A DNA stretch of 64,000 nucleotides, taken from the NCBI GenBank assembly GCA_002943765.1, contig PQWQ01000021.1:558001-622000 (forward strand), written 5' to 3'. The notes beneath the pieces are model-generated. The model did no database searches and was not told where the DNA came from. It worked only from the letters and a program-made list of their open reading frames with translations. The translations under genes and the position numbers were made by a program. Numbering within the stretch: the first letter of the stretch is position 1; each line of letters opens with the position of its first letter. Origin of the DNA: Psoroptes ovis (taxonomy: Eukaryota > Arthropoda > Arachnida > Sarcoptiformes > Psoroptidae). Positions 23,664 to 34,788 of the stretch are shown here, in pieces.

Positions 23664-23835
23664 TAGCGCCGGACTAACGGTCGGAGGGTTTTCTTAAAAT
23701 TGCCTGTTAAGCTGTCATTGATTTTCGATTTTGCATTGAAAACAGTACAACACTGCCCGAGTGACATTCGGGCAGAGCAGTTTTCAAGCATAAAATTACA
23801 ACGGGACCATCACGTGCCGACTGATAGTTGGGTAC
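23664..23835. mobile_element. ~160-bp inverted-repeat element with central hairpin, copy 3
   Basis: It contains CCTGTTAAGCTGTC, the central hairpin CTGCCCGA...TCGGGCAG (8-bp stem) and GAGCAGTTTTCAAGCA. The right end GTGCCGACTGATAGTTGGGT is the reverse complement of the left ends of copies 1 and 4, which supports true terminal inverted repeats. Confidence 0.65.
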
Positions 23836-24414
23836 TAAAACATGACATTTACGAATGGCCAATTTAGACAATTTGGAAAAAAACATTCGAAAACAAAATT
23901 GTTATCTTATCTCTTTTGTATTTGTTTGTTTCAAAAATTTGAAAAACACAAAAAAATCATTTTTTTCAAAGGTTATACTATCCCTTGCTGCGCTTGTTGT
24001 TTGTTACTTTTGTGTGTTTTAATTGTTTCAAATGACAATTAAAAGAATGGTCACATACCTTTTGACGATTGTTCGTCGTTGTGTTTTGTTGTCAAAGACA
24101 ATAGCCTTTTGATTCAGTCATAATCACTGTGAATGGTGGCTGATGTTGATGTTGCCAATGGTGGATGCTGTTGTCGATGGCTATAGCTTGCGCAGCAAGG
24201 CTTGCGGTGTACACTGATGAGGACTAATGTTGATGACGATGTTCGCTGGTCTTAGAGATGAATAGGCTATAGATTTTCATTGAATTAATTATGTTGTTTC
24301 TGGTCATCATTGTTTGTTTGTTTGAATGGAATCATTGAGTCATTCACAAAGATAATGATCTCCCGAAGAACACAGATAATCACATGGATCATTCATATAT
24401 ATTTGAAATCTGTA

Positions 24415-24493
24415 TTAGGTTGTCCCATAAGTTCTTGTCGTTTTTTTAATTTTTTTCATTCGAAAAACGGCAAGAACTTATAGGACAACCTAA
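24415..24493. mobile_element. 79-bp mariner-type palindromic MITE, interior type A (reverse)
   Basis: TA at 24413-24414. Arms CCCATAAGTTCTTGTCG and CGGCAAGAACTTATAGGAC, each with a private mismatch. Confidence 0.85.
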
Positions 24494-25264
24494 TAATAAT
24501 GATGATAACAAGCGCAACGATGCTCAACAATGGTCAAATAACAAGCGTAACAATGTTCAACAAAACAATGCTTAAAAAGCTCAAAAACAACAACAACAAC
24601 ACAATTAAACAATTAACTACAACATTTTTACTTGTAACATTTTAATTATTATATTAGTCAATTCAATTCACTTGTCATTTTTTAAAAAATCCATCATCAT
24701 CATCAAACAATGATGATAATGATGAAGACTATTGTTTTGACCATCATTGTTAAACACGGTGATTGATTGATGATGATGATGAATTGTTGATTGTGATGAG
24801 GTTAGCTGCTTAGCAGGCTGGTCAGCTGGTCGTTTGGTTGACTGATGCTTAGATGGTCAGTCGGTTGGTCAAAGCCGAAATATCATCAACTGTGAATGGT
24901 GGTGGTAAACACATCATGTTGCGCATTCTATTAACCTCAATCTTGTTTTTCAAAAAACATATTTTTTCAAAGAGGCTATAATCTTGTGGTGCGATATATG
25001 GTGAAATATCTTAATTATCCAAAATATCATTGTCGTATTCGATGTTACCATGTTTTTTGATGATGATGATAATGATAATTATACATGTGAATTATGATTG
25101 TTTTTCAACAAAAGCACGTCATCATTTTGAAAATGGTTTTAAAAGGTTAAAACCTCTTATTTGAAGCATCATTTATCAGTTAAGACTTGAGCAATTTGAG
25201 CAAATATTTGAGCAAATATTTTCGAATGATTAAGGTTCAAAGGTTTTTTTTCGATTTTTTTCGA

Positions 25265-25285
25265 TTTTTTTTTTTTTTTTTTTTT
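25265..25285. repeat. Poly-T tract
   Basis: A T homopolymer directly before the AAGGTT-rich array upstream of the fucosidase gene. Confidence 0.8.
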
Positions 25286-25550
25286 GAAGGTTAATCATAG
25301 CTTAAAGACAAAGCTTTTTAAGAGGTTATTCAAGAGGTTATTCGCTCAGCTTTTTCGAAAGGTTAGTTTAAGCTTTTTTTTAAAGAAATTCAAAGGTTTT
25401 GAGAAACTTTTTCAAAACTTTTTCGAAGGTTTTCAAGAGGTTTTTCAAAGGTTCATTATTCAAGAGGTTTTTGAAAACTTTTTCGAAGGTTTTTCAAAGA
25501 GGTTATTACTCAAGAGGTTAATACTCGAAGGTTATTTTATCAATCAATAA
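25286..25550. repeat. AAGGTT/AGAGGTTATT quasi-tandem array upstream of the gene
   Basis: AAGGTT, GAGGTT or AAGGTTTT words occur about a dozen times in 265 bases, with TTTTTCGAAGG and TTATTCAAGAGG repeated. An 88-codon frame (25284-25550, rich in K, L, F, R, E) exists only because of the repeat and shows no domain, so I treat the region as non-coding. It ends about 180 bp before the fucosidase start. Confidence 0.6.
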
Positions 25551-25595
25551 TCGATTAATTAATCGATTGATCGATTGATTGATTGATTGATATGA
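25549..25595. repeat. (GATT)n/ATCGAT-rich tract
   Basis: Alternating ATTAATCGATTGATCGATTG and GATTGATT words just before the candidate 5' leader of the gene. Confidence 0.7.
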
Positions 25596-25603
25596 CAAGT
25601 GTT

Positions 25604-25727
25604 TTGTTTATTTTAGGCTAAACTGCGCATCAATTTATGATGCGCAGCATCGTAGCAATCCTCAATCAATGTTTACGACCTGTGAAAATCAAAAATCAAA
25701 ACAAAAATCATCAATCATCAATCACCA
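25604..25727 (+). promoter_or_regulatory. Presumed 5' leader of the fucosidase gene with a possible splice acceptor
   Basis: GTTTTGTTTATTTTAG|GCTAAAC, with AG ending at 25617, matches a 3' splice-site pattern (T-rich tract then AG). If used, the 5' untranslated region would be split and the first exon would lie upstream. No clear TATA box is seen close to the start. This is inference from the motif only. Confidence 0.25.
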
Positions 25728-27128
25728 ATGATTACTTTGACCAGTCTGTGGCTGCTGCTAGGGCTACTGCCGCTAATTTTTTGCGGACAACCTCCACCAT
25801 TGAAATACATCGAATGCTATGAAGCCGATTGGCAATCGCTGGATCGACGCCCACTACCCGAATGGTATGATAATGCAAAAATTGGCGTATTTATACATTG
25901 GGGTGTTTACTCGGTACCCTCGTTCGGTAGCGAATGGTTTTGGTACAATTGGCGTAGTCTCAATGCAACGAAATTCGTATCATTTATGGCCCGAAATTAT
26001 CCACCTGGATTTACTTATGGTGATTTTGCCCATGATTTTACGGCCGAATTTTTCAATCCGGATGAATGGTCATCGCTGTTTGTTGATGCTGGTGCCCGAT
26101 ATGTAGTGGTCACAAGTAAACATCATGATGGTTATGCATTGTGGCCATCCAGTTATTCATTTCAATGGAATTCTATGGCTATTGGACCTAAACGTAATTT
26201 GCTGCGTGAGCTGTGTGAATCTACGCGTAAACATGGATTGCGTTTTGGCCTTTATCATTCTCTATATGAATGGTTTAATCCTTTGTATTTGATGGATAAA
26301 CGTAATGGATTTCGTACGCAAAAATTTGTTCATACGAAAATATTACCTGAAATGTATGAATTGATCAATAAATTTCAACCAGAAATATTTTGGTCTGATG
26401 GTGAATGGGAAGCACCGGATACCTATTGGAACAGTACCGAATTTATTCAATGGTTATATAATGATAGTCCAGTACGTGATACTGTAGTTGTGAATGATCG
26501 TTGGGGATCCAATACCTTGTGTAAACATGGTGGATATTTTACATGTAAAGATCGTTTCGATCCTGGCGCCCTACAGCGGCGTAAATGGGAAAATGCAATG
26601 ACCCTTGATCGACATTCATGGGGTTATAGACGTGTAGCAAATTTGACCGATTATTTGACCATCGACGAGCTCATTGTGACCCTTGTCAAAACCGTCAGTT
26701 GTGGTGGTAACCTTTTGATTAATGTTGGTCCAACAAAATATGGACGTATCACACCGATATTCGAAGAACGCCTACGGCAACTAGGCGAATGGTTGAAGGT
26801 TAACGGCGAAGCAATCTACGAAACGCAGCCATGGTCACATCAAAATGACTCTAACCTGATGAACAATGTTTGGTATACGCAATCTAAGAATGATTCACAT
26901 AAAGTGTACGCAATTCAATGCGGTTATCCAACGGATGATGAGGGTATAATCCAGTTGAACGACATCGATTACGATCAAATCCATACCGTACGCCTCCTCG
27001 GTACTAAAAAACCCGTCCACTTTGCGCCTTCCCACCTAAGATCTAGCCTTATTGAATTTCCTCGTTTGACACCAAACGACCCCTTGCGGTATGCGTATGC
27101 ATTTGAAATTGTTTTTAAGCAAAAATAA
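25728..27128 (+). CDS. FUCA: Secreted tissue-type alpha-L-fucosidase (GH29), single exon
   Basis: This family hydrolyses alpha-linked L-fucose from glycoproteins and glycolipids, in lysosomes or after secretion. Residues 1-20 form a hydrophobic signal peptide (MITLTSLWLLLGLLPLIFCG). The GH29 barrel follows: DWQSLDRRPLPEWYDNAK at 34-51, FIHWG at 55-59, GSEWFWYNW at 67-75, KHHDGYALW at 131-139 and WSDGEW at 222-227, where Asp224 is the expected nucleophile. VVVNDRWG lies at 253-260. The family signature region P279-x2-L282-x3-KWE(286-288) is intact, except that the usual following Cys is Ala290. SWGYRR is at 297-302 and NLLINVGPTKYG at 328-339, before a beta-rich C-terminal domain. Possible N-glycosylation sites are N79, N235, N305, N373 and N388. 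The length matches animal FUCA proteins (about 466 residues). The start is the first ATG that includes the signal peptide. An AATAAA overlaps the stop (27124-27129). The gene is GC-richer than its surroundings and has no introns. Confidence 0.95.
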   Translation: MITLTSLWLLLGLLPLIFCGQPPPLKYIECYEADWQSLDRRPLPEWYDNAKIGVFIHWGVYSVPSFGSEWFWYNWRSLNATKFVSFMARNYPPGFTYGDFAHDFTAEFFNPDEWSSLFVDAGARYVVVTSKHHDGYALWPSSYSFQWNSMAIGPKRNLLRELCESTRKHGLRFGLYHSLYEWFNPLYLMDKRNGFRTQKFVHTKILPEMYELINKFQPEIFWSDGEWEAPDTYWNSTEFIQWLYNDSPVRDTVVVNDRWGSNTLCKHGGYFTCKDRFDPGALQRRKWENAMTLDRHSWGYRRVANLTDYLTIDELIVTLVKTVSCGGNLLINVGPTKYGRITPIFEERLRQLGEWLKVNGEAIYETQPWSHQNDSNLMNNVWYTQSKNDSHKVYAIQCGYPTDDEGIIQLNDIDYDQIHTVRLLGTKKPVHFAPSHLRSSLIEFPRLTPNDPLRYAYAFEIVFKQK

Positions 27129-27154
27129 ATGAATGAATGAACCCTTGAAAATCC

Positions 27155-27235
27155 CTTGCGTAATTTACAACTTGCGTAGCATGGAACCTGCGTGGAAAAA
27201 CTTGCGCAGCAATCAAAAAACCCTTGCATGAACCA
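27155..27235. repeat. Cluster of TTGCG words after the gene
   Basis: CCTTGCGTAA, CTTGCGTAGCATGG, CCTGCGTGG, CTTGCGCAGCAA and CCTTGCATG lie within about 80 bases just downstream of the fucosidase stop. This is the densest local group of the dispersed TTGCGCAGCAAG word. Confidence 0.6.
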
Positions 27236-27468
27236 AATATGTATAACCTTAGAAAATACAGAATCTAAGACCCTTTTGAAGTCTAAAGCCTTTTGAATCT
27301 GCTCAGAAATATTTTTTGATTATTACAAAAATGAAATTAAGACATTCGTAGTCAGCCCGGAAGGGTAGGGATGGGCGCAAGACCAACCGTTATCAACCAC
27401 TAAAGCCCCCCGCTAATAATACCCCGCCACCAAACACACCCCCACAACAATAACAAATAACAATAATA

Positions 27469-27548
27469 TTGGGTCGTCCCATAAGTTCTTGCGGATTTTT
27501 GAATAGAAAAAAATTTAAAAACCGGCAAGAACTTATGGGACAACCTAA
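27469..27548. mobile_element. 80-bp mariner-type palindromic MITE, interior type A variant
   Basis: TA at 27467-27468 and 27549-27550. The left end is TTGGGTCGTCCC. Arms ATAAGTTCTTGCGG and CCGGCAAGAACTTAT. Confidence 0.85.
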
Positions 27549-27702
27549 TAATAAAGACAATGATTATTATGAATAATTACAGTAAATAAAGACTACATAA
27601 TTAAAAATTCTTAATGATCATCATAAGAATAGTCGTTATCAATGATGATAATGATGATCCCATCTTAAACGATCATCAACTCAATGAATGATCATAAAAA
27701 TA

Positions 27703-27783
27703 TTAGGTTGTCCCATAAATTCTTGTCGTTTTTTGAATAAAAAAAAAATCTAAAAAACGGCAAGAACTTATGGGACAACCTAA
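27703..27783. mobile_element. 81-bp mariner-type palindromic MITE, interior type A variant
   Basis: TA at 27701-27702. Left arm CCCATAAATTCTTGTCG, with two changes; right arm canonical. It lies only about 150 bp from the previous copy. Confidence 0.85.
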
Positions 27784-28211
27784 TAATAATAACCAATAAC
27801 GATGTTTATGAATGGCTCCACACTTAATTAAATTTATTTCATTCTCTTTTTTCGTTTCCAGGAATATTCTGTACATAAAGAATCGGGCCAAGTTTATTTC
27901 GTTGATTTGATGACTTTGGTGGATAATGATAATGGTCGATGAGATAATGGCTAATAATGGCTGGTGATAAATGGTCATAAATGGTAAGTGATAATAATGA
28001 TTATTACGATATTTATGAATGGTAATAAATAAGATTACCATGGTTGATGATAATGATGATTATTATTATGATGATTATTACACATCAGAATAATGGTAAT
28101 GAATAATGATGTGTGTGTGTGTGTATTAAGTAATTTCACGTATTTTTTTTCGTACATCTTAATCGTCATCACATATGTGAACGGGACATATTTTTATAAG
28201 TTAATTATGTC

Positions 28212-28295
28212 TTAGGGTTCCTTGCACTCGACAGGCGCCCAATTTCTCATTGGTTCGCTATGAGTAATAAGGCGCCTGCAGAGTTGAAAGGGTTA
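28212..28295. mobile_element. Short inverted-repeat element with GGCGCC arms
   Basis: Ends TTAGGGTTCCTTGCACTCGA and CAGAGTTGAAAGGGTTA with inner CAGGCGCC and GGCGCCTG form an inverted repeat of about 84 bp. It shares ACTCGAyAGGCGCC with the TTAA-flanked family, so it may be a shortened relative. Confidence 0.45.
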
Positions 28296-28700
28296 TTCAG
28301 TGATCTATTAAGTGAAATAATGATGTTCATATTAAATTTAATTGAATTAAATCTAATTTAGTTTCTCTGGAATTTCGATTCGATTCAATTTGATGAACTC
28401 ATCATGTTTTGAGCTTTCCAAAAATTCAATTACATGAGCTTATTGAATGTGTGTAATACATGTAATAAATTGAAAAATATGTAACACATTATATGAATGA
28501 TCCATTTTGTGAACGACCATTGGTCACATACACACGCACGTTGTACGTTCAAATGACTAATCTGAAGGTTATCTGAAGGTTATTTTGAAAAATGATCATT
28601 CATAGATACAGTACACATCAATGATGACTGAATGATCGTGTGTGTGGTGAATTTGGAGCAAAATTTGAAAAAATTCAAATGTGGTCCATTTGGCATATTG

Positions 28701-28781
28701 TTAAGTTGTCCCATAAGTTCTTGCCGTTTTTTTGAATTTTTTTTCATTTGAAAAACGGCAAGAACTTATGGGACAACCTAA
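28701..28781. mobile_element. 81-bp mariner-type palindromic MITE, interior type A (reverse)
   Basis: Left terminus TTAAGTTG; the right terminus and both arms are canonical (CCCATAAGTTCTTGCCG and complement). Left flank TG, right flank TA. Confidence 0.85.
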
Positions 28782-29154
28782 TACCAGAGACTATTCATAA
28801 ATTCAATAATTGAATAAGTGACTTTCATATTTCGGAACCCTCACAACTGTTGGAGGTTAATTTTCGAAGGTTAACTGAATTCTTTTTTACTTTTTGGCTT
28901 CATCCATTGAAAAACCATATTTCACACATCATTTAAATATTTGAGAAAAGGGTCATAACCATCATCATTAGTGGTTAATGAGATCGTCGTTTAATTCAAT
29001 TTTCAACTCATTTCGAGCCTAAATAACTCGAAAATGTACCATTCACAAATTCAATTACTGCTTGAAGGTTCTGGTTTATTTTTCGGTATTCAAAGTATTA
29101 CCGAAAATAATAAATGATCATCATTACTGGTGATCATTTAATCCAAGGTTGTGT

Positions 29155-29233
29155 CAAGTGGTTCTCAACCGTTTCTTCGAGTGAGTCCTCTTTCGTATGA
29201 TCAAACATAGTTTGATTCGGTTGAGACCCGCTG
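29155..29233. mobile_element. Short hAT-like MITE, 79 bp
   Basis: CAAGTGGTTCTCAACCG and CGGTTGAGACCCGCTG are inverted ends around a ~45-bp interior. This is the smallest hAT-like copy here; no clear 8-bp duplication. Confidence 0.6.
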
Positions 29234-29304
29234 TTCGGCAGATTCAAATCGGCACAAGGCACATACGCTTACCATTGCCATAACCCTTTGAGATCCTAAA
29301 TATT

Positions 29305-29332
29305 GGTTTAGGTTTTGGCCAAAACCTAAACC
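29305..29332. repeat. 28-bp perfect palindrome
   Basis: GGTTTAGGTTTTGG and its exact reverse complement are joined without a spacer. Confidence 0.85.
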
Positions 29333-29349
29333 CTTGGAGAGTCGTCTTT

Positions 29350-29520
29350 ACGAAAACCTTTAATTAAATCTTTTAAATGGAAACCCTCAATTAAACCCTA
29401 TGAAAACCTTTAATAAAATCCCTTAATGGAACCTTTGAATGAAACCATTAATGAACCTCTTAATGAGTCTCTGAATGAAGCTATGAACCTGTAAAAAAAA
29501 ATCTAGAAAACCTTCGGGAA
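29350..29520. repeat. Quasi-tandem AACCTTTAAT array
   Basis: GAAAACCTTTAATTAAATC-like words recur roughly every 15-18 bases with drift (AACCTTTAAT, AACCCTCAAT, AACCTTTGAATG). Decayed minisatellite. Confidence 0.5.
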
Positions 29521-31982
29521 ACTTTTGGTAAATGTGGCCATCATGGTCATAATCATTAATTGAGTCAATCAGTTAATTACTCGATTAATTAACTGAATTA
29601 ATAAATTCACTTAATTACTCATTGACCAATTCTAATTAACTTGGTGATCATTGAAAAATGGTCAATTGAAAAACCTCTGTGATTAACCTTTAAGAAATCA
29701 CAACAAGCCAACTAATCAACTCGAAAGCACGCGCAGCGATAAAGTCAAGTTTGTCAAAAAAAATTTTCCAAAAAAAAAACATTCGAAAAAAAACGACCCT
29801 TGGGTATTCGTTGATTCCAAAACCATACAACAAACCTCATATAGACCTCATATAAACCTCATTCAGACAACATTCAGCAAGAAATCTTATCTCTTAGGTT
29901 TATCTTAGAAACAAAAACCATTTAAATTGTCAAAAAAAAAAAAAAAATCTTGCGCAGCAAGAGTGTATCATGTTTATGAGTAGGCAAGATGTTTTCAATC
30001 TACGAACTGAGACTATAGCCTAATAAACCTAATAAATCGAAGATCATAGATCATTTGTTTTTTATGAGGTTTCGATTACAAGATTATAAGGGTCTGACCA
30101 TGTCTGGAGACAAAATGTCCACCATGAAGACATGTTAAGACATGGTATCGATGATGGTACATGATGATGATAATGGCGACAATTTGATAATGATAATGAC
30201 GATTACCGTTTGTTTCTCCTGAAGACAACTGATGACAATCAACAAATTGATGACATTCAAAATTTGAAGACCCTGTAAAAGACCCTCTCAATTATGACGA
30301 CCCTATCTGAAGCATGTCTATCTGCAAGACCCTCTGGTCGAAAGGCCTCTGGCTGATCAAATTTTTTTTCTCCCTTAAATGAGACATTTGAGCTGTAATC
30401 GATATGTCTTCAATGAATGAACGATACGTCATTTATTTATTGGTTTTTTTTGATTTTCAAAGATAATAAAACATTTGTTATCAAATTAAGGCCCTGAACC
30501 TTGCTGAATGTGATTTGATGGTCATTAGTTTCTGTCAAAGTTGTAAATGTTTTAATTAAATTCATTTTGACCAGTGAAGGTTAGTTTTAGAAGGTTAATT
30601 AAAGAGGGTTATCGGATCACCATATTTTTTTCTATTTTTGCGCATCGCGCGGATTCCAATCTGGATCCATGTATCAGACCCTGTATGGGACCCTGTGCTG
30701 ATCTTCTTAGACCTTCAAGGATGCATACTGTTCAAAGGGTCTTAAGGGTTAACCTTCATTCTCAAGGGTTAATATTTTTTTATTAAAAATTTAAAATTCC
30801 CTAAAGGTTCTGTTGGAGGGTTATTCAGGGAAATTTTCCAAAGGTTACGTCCGAAGGTTTACGAACGCAATCTATCTTCATTGTCGTTCATTCAAATGTC
30901 TCTCTCTCTTATCGGTCAATCATCTCATTTATATTCTAATGACTGGTAACTTTTCAGTCACTTCTTTAGTGACCAGTGAATATAATATTACCATTCATTT
31001 ATTGAGAGGACACACATTCGGGGTCATTAATTAAAATCAGCGTATGAATCATACTTGCAAACACAAACATGTGAACATGTGAAACATTTTACCGAAATGA
31101 AATGAGCGTCATTGTAAGCTTTGTTCAATGTATTTCGCGTTCATTTCATTCCATTTGTGATTGTTTTGTTTTTCTCAGTGAAGGTTAATCGTCTTAGATA
31201 ATATTGTTATACAACAATAACAACACATGTAATGTACTCTATGAATGGTTTTTTTTTCGTCACAGTGAAAAATGACATTAATTAATTTTCAAAACGAAAG
31301 TCAAAAAAAAACAATAATCAAAGATTGTAGATAATCAGATAACGATATTTATGAATGTTCTGTATTTATTCGGTAGAAACAAATAAATCATTTTGTATGT
31401 TTAAAACTTATAACCTTCGTAGTCAATACAACGGACATTTTCAATTTCGAAGTTTACAAGGTTTTTACCAAAAAATTATACATTTCAATTATTTTCAAAA
31501 ATTTATACTTTTGAGTTGTTACAAAGGTTATACTTTTTTTTAGATGCTTTCAAGGGTTATACACGTTTTGGCTGCTTTCTGGCTGCATTCTAAGGGTTGT
31601 TATAATTAAAGAAATGTTCTTAAAGGATTTATACATCATTTTGGTTATTTTGACTTTGACAATTTTCATTGAATATTTCAAAGGTTTATACCTTATACTT
31701 TTTCGGTTTTACTGATTTCAGATTCATTTTCAAATTGAATTGAAACATTTTCAAATTTTCACTTCTGTTTCTTCAAATCATCATTTGAAAAATTAAAATT
31801 AATTGAATTTTTTCGAAATTAATTGAATTTCATTGTACTTTTGATAAAAACTTTCAAAGGCTCAAAGGCCCAAACATCATCGTTGTAAAACGCTGGCTGC
31901 CAGAGCCCTTGGGAACGGCCGAGCTGCAGTCGAACCATGTACCATAGTACCAGTAGCACCAGACCCTTGCCATACCGACCCC

Positions 31983-31998
31983 CGGTTGAGAACCATTG
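31983..31998. mobile_element. Solo hAT-like right end
   Basis: CGGTTGAGAACCATTG matches the hAT-like right terminus. No convincing left partner was found nearby, so this is a fragment. Confidence 0.35.
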
Positions 31999-33452
31999 GT
32001 TGACGAAAATTTCCACCACGACGACAACTAAATTAAAATTAATTGAATTGAATTAATTTTAAAAAGTTTATGAATTGTGACAAATACTTTTCTGTCAGTC
32101 TTATTTTGACAAGTAACATAGTTTTAAGAGGTACTAACCATTAATCATTCGACATGTGTCATTACATCTGTGAAATATGAACGTAACATCATTTGTGAAT
32201 GACTCTGGATGAATGATGTCGAACAAAGATAATGGAATTTATTAAGAGGTGATAATCCTCCGTACAGCCAGCTATGCTGAGCCCACTTTGCTCAGCAAGC
32301 TATCTATAGACCTTTTAATGGTGATGAATGTTGTTTGTGTAGATCACTCTCTGAGAAGATGTATAGCCTTTACAATCTTACACCTTGGTATACACCATTG
32401 ATATTATCATTATTATCAACATCATTAATTTTACATCTCAAAGGTCTTAACCTTATGGTCTATCGATCTGTTCGATTGTAAGGCTATTGAATTGTAATTG
32501 ATTGTTTATGACAAAACATAACATTCATTCGATTTGATCCGGTCAATCATAAACAACAACCTTTATGTAAAGGTATAACCCCTGTGAACAAGTAAACAAG
32601 CATAGATAAACAAACATAGATTGCGCAGCAAGGTACCTTATTATCTTCTTTGGTCAACAAATATTTTGACATATTTAATGAATTGTACTCAGCAACAAAA
32701 TCTTTCAAAAATGATAATAATGACACGAGGCTTGTACCTTATAATAATATCTTTGAATGGACCTCATAAACAATATAATTCGAAAGATCATTAATTATTG
32801 AAAATTGTACATATTTTATGAACAATCCACTGCTGGTGGTGCGTACGTGTCAATTGACCAAGATTTAAATATGTTTTACGAAGATGTCTGAAGATGTATA
32901 GCCTTAACCTGAAGAAAACCTGTGGTTTAATGAAAAATGTATAACCTTACTGTGCAAGCTATTAATTGTTTGTATTTTTTGTAATATTACATCTTTGTTT
33001 TATCAAAAGTGTATCATTTATCATTTCATAAATAATTTCAATGAATGTTTGAATATTTACAAATTTTTAAAAAATTTTCAACCTTTGACCTTTGAAGATA
33101 TTTCACTAAGGTATGAACCTTACATACCTCTGAAAATACCTTCTAAGAATCCACCTTTGTAGAGATACCTTGCTCATATCTGAATATCTGAATCCTGGAC
33201 CTGATAATTAATTTTATGACCCAAAATAAATAATGCCAAGATATTACAAGGTATAGACCTTGGAGCATAGCTATACAGGGGTAAAATATGCGACAAAAAG
33301 CTTGCGTATTATGAAAATTTCGACTCATTTGCCACCTACAACTGGCGTAGTTAGCTTTTTTTGCTTGATAAGGGCCATCACCTGACTGCGCATAAACATC
33401 AATCACAAATCATGAATCACGTAAACGAAAGAGTTACAGCGCAAAACAACAA

Positions 33453-33611
33453 TTAACCCTTAGAACTCGAGGACAGTTACAGCGCAAGCAAGCCAGCAGC
33501 TCGACAATTTTCCATACTCATATAAAAATGGTGACTAAGGGGCGCCTATTGAGTTGTTGCATTACATCTTATGGTGAGTGATGCTTGCCGCTCTCGAGTT
33601 CTAAGGGTTAA
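33453..33611. mobile_element. TTAA-flanked MITE (piggyBac-like), copy 2
   Basis: TTAA at 33453-33456 and 33608-33611. Ends CCCTTAGAACTCGAG and CTCGAGTTCTAAGGG are inverted repeats of at least 15 bp. The core contains AAGCAAGCCAGCAGCTCGAC and TGCATTACATCTTATGGTGA, as in the copies at 7095 and 42185. Confidence 0.82.
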
Positions 33612-33896
33612 GCTAAGAAAAATTTCCCCACGAAGAAATTGCGCAGCAAGGTATAACAAGCAGCTATGTTACAATGTAACATATTTCAAATCAGATAAAC
33701 AATTTTTTGATACATTTTAATTATCACTAACTCATCATCATCAGCCATTCGGAGGCCATTATCATTGAAATTGTTTATTTTGATTTTGTCTGATTTCCAC
33801 CATCGAATCAACAACAAGAAATTATCATCGAAATCATCATCAAGTAATCACCATCCAAATGTTACCATGTTGCGCGAAATTATTATCAAAAATTAC

Positions 33897-33978
33897 TCAG
33901 GTTGTCCGAAAAGTTATTGCCAATGATTTTCAATGATTTTCTACGATATAATCGGCAAAAACTTTGCGGACAACCAAA
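33897..33978. mobile_element. 82-bp mariner-type palindromic MITE, interior type B (reverse)
   Basis: Left terminus TCAGGTTG, arms CCGAAAAGTTATTGCC and GGCAAAAACTTTGCGGAC. The interior contains a small direct duplication of CAATGATTTT, explaining the two extra bases or more. More diverged than most copies. Confidence 0.75.
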
Positions 33979-34705
33979 TTGTATAGAATGTGTTTACCAT
34001 TAAAGATAACAAACGAAAGAGTTACACTTGTCCACCAGCCATCTTTGAATCAAAATCATCATCATCAACGAAAAATGGTATCACCATCATTGTCTTATCT
34101 TTTTGAGCCGAAAACAATTAAGATAAGACTCCTCCAAGATAAGACTCCTCCAGAAGATTGTCTTCCAAATATGACGGGCTTCCAAAGATGATCAGCTTCC
34201 AAATATGACGGGCTTTACGAACATCATCAGCTTCACAAACATCATTGAGACTCTCATTGAGACTCATGTTTTGTGTGACTTATGATTTTAAGTGATTTAA
34301 TTAGACGACTGATTTATTCGAATGATTGATTGATTCATAATTAATGAATTTTCCATTCATAAATGCAATTACAAATTCATTATTTACCATTTTCATAGAT
34401 TCAATTACCATTCATATATTCAATGATGATTCGCTGATAATTATGATAATGACGATCATTGATCATTGATCATCATGATGATCATTGATGATCAATGCTC
34501 ATTGATTACTGATGAACATCGAATTAATGACTGACATGTGAAATATGTTTGATCAATGAAAGATAATTTTTAATTTTGAAAAAATAATTAAAATGTTAAT
34601 TAAAACGAAAGAAAAGAAAAATTAATTACTTTTTTTTTTATTTATTTTCTTCGTTGTGAAAGGATTGAAAATGTAATTTATCAAAAATCAAAAAGTAATT
34701 ACTTG

Positions 34706-34788
34706 ATTAGTTGTCCGAAAAGTTCGGTCGGGTTTTAACATGGAATCCTTCATTGAAAATTACGCCAGAATTTTTCGGACAGCCACAG
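34706..34788. mobile_element. Diverged mariner-type inverted-repeat element
   Basis: Arms TTGTCCGAAAAGTTCGG and GAATTTTTCGGACAGCC. The interior has an inner inverted pair (ATGGAATCCTTCATTG). Confidence 0.5.

Larger units (their letters stand above)
11500..25264. other. Intergenic region, repeat-rich
   Basis: No supported gene. Besides the listed elements it contains a G10 run near 12400, GTTAACCTTCGAAGG-like and AACTATAGCTT words at 16070-16220, poly-A runs at 17820-17838 and 19557-19571, and several TTGCGCAGC words (17102, 17304, 18530, 24182). Frames of 90-130 codons near 13.0-13.8 kb are produced by TTTCC arrays and a MITE. Confidence 0.6.

Noticed and set aside
25284..25550. 88-codon frame rich in K, L, F and E just upstream of the gene
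   Set aside because: Produced by the AAGGTT quasi-tandem array; no domain and low complexity.
25819..26106. Alternative-frame 95-codon reading inside the fucosidase gene
   Set aside because: Shadow of the real gene in another frame.
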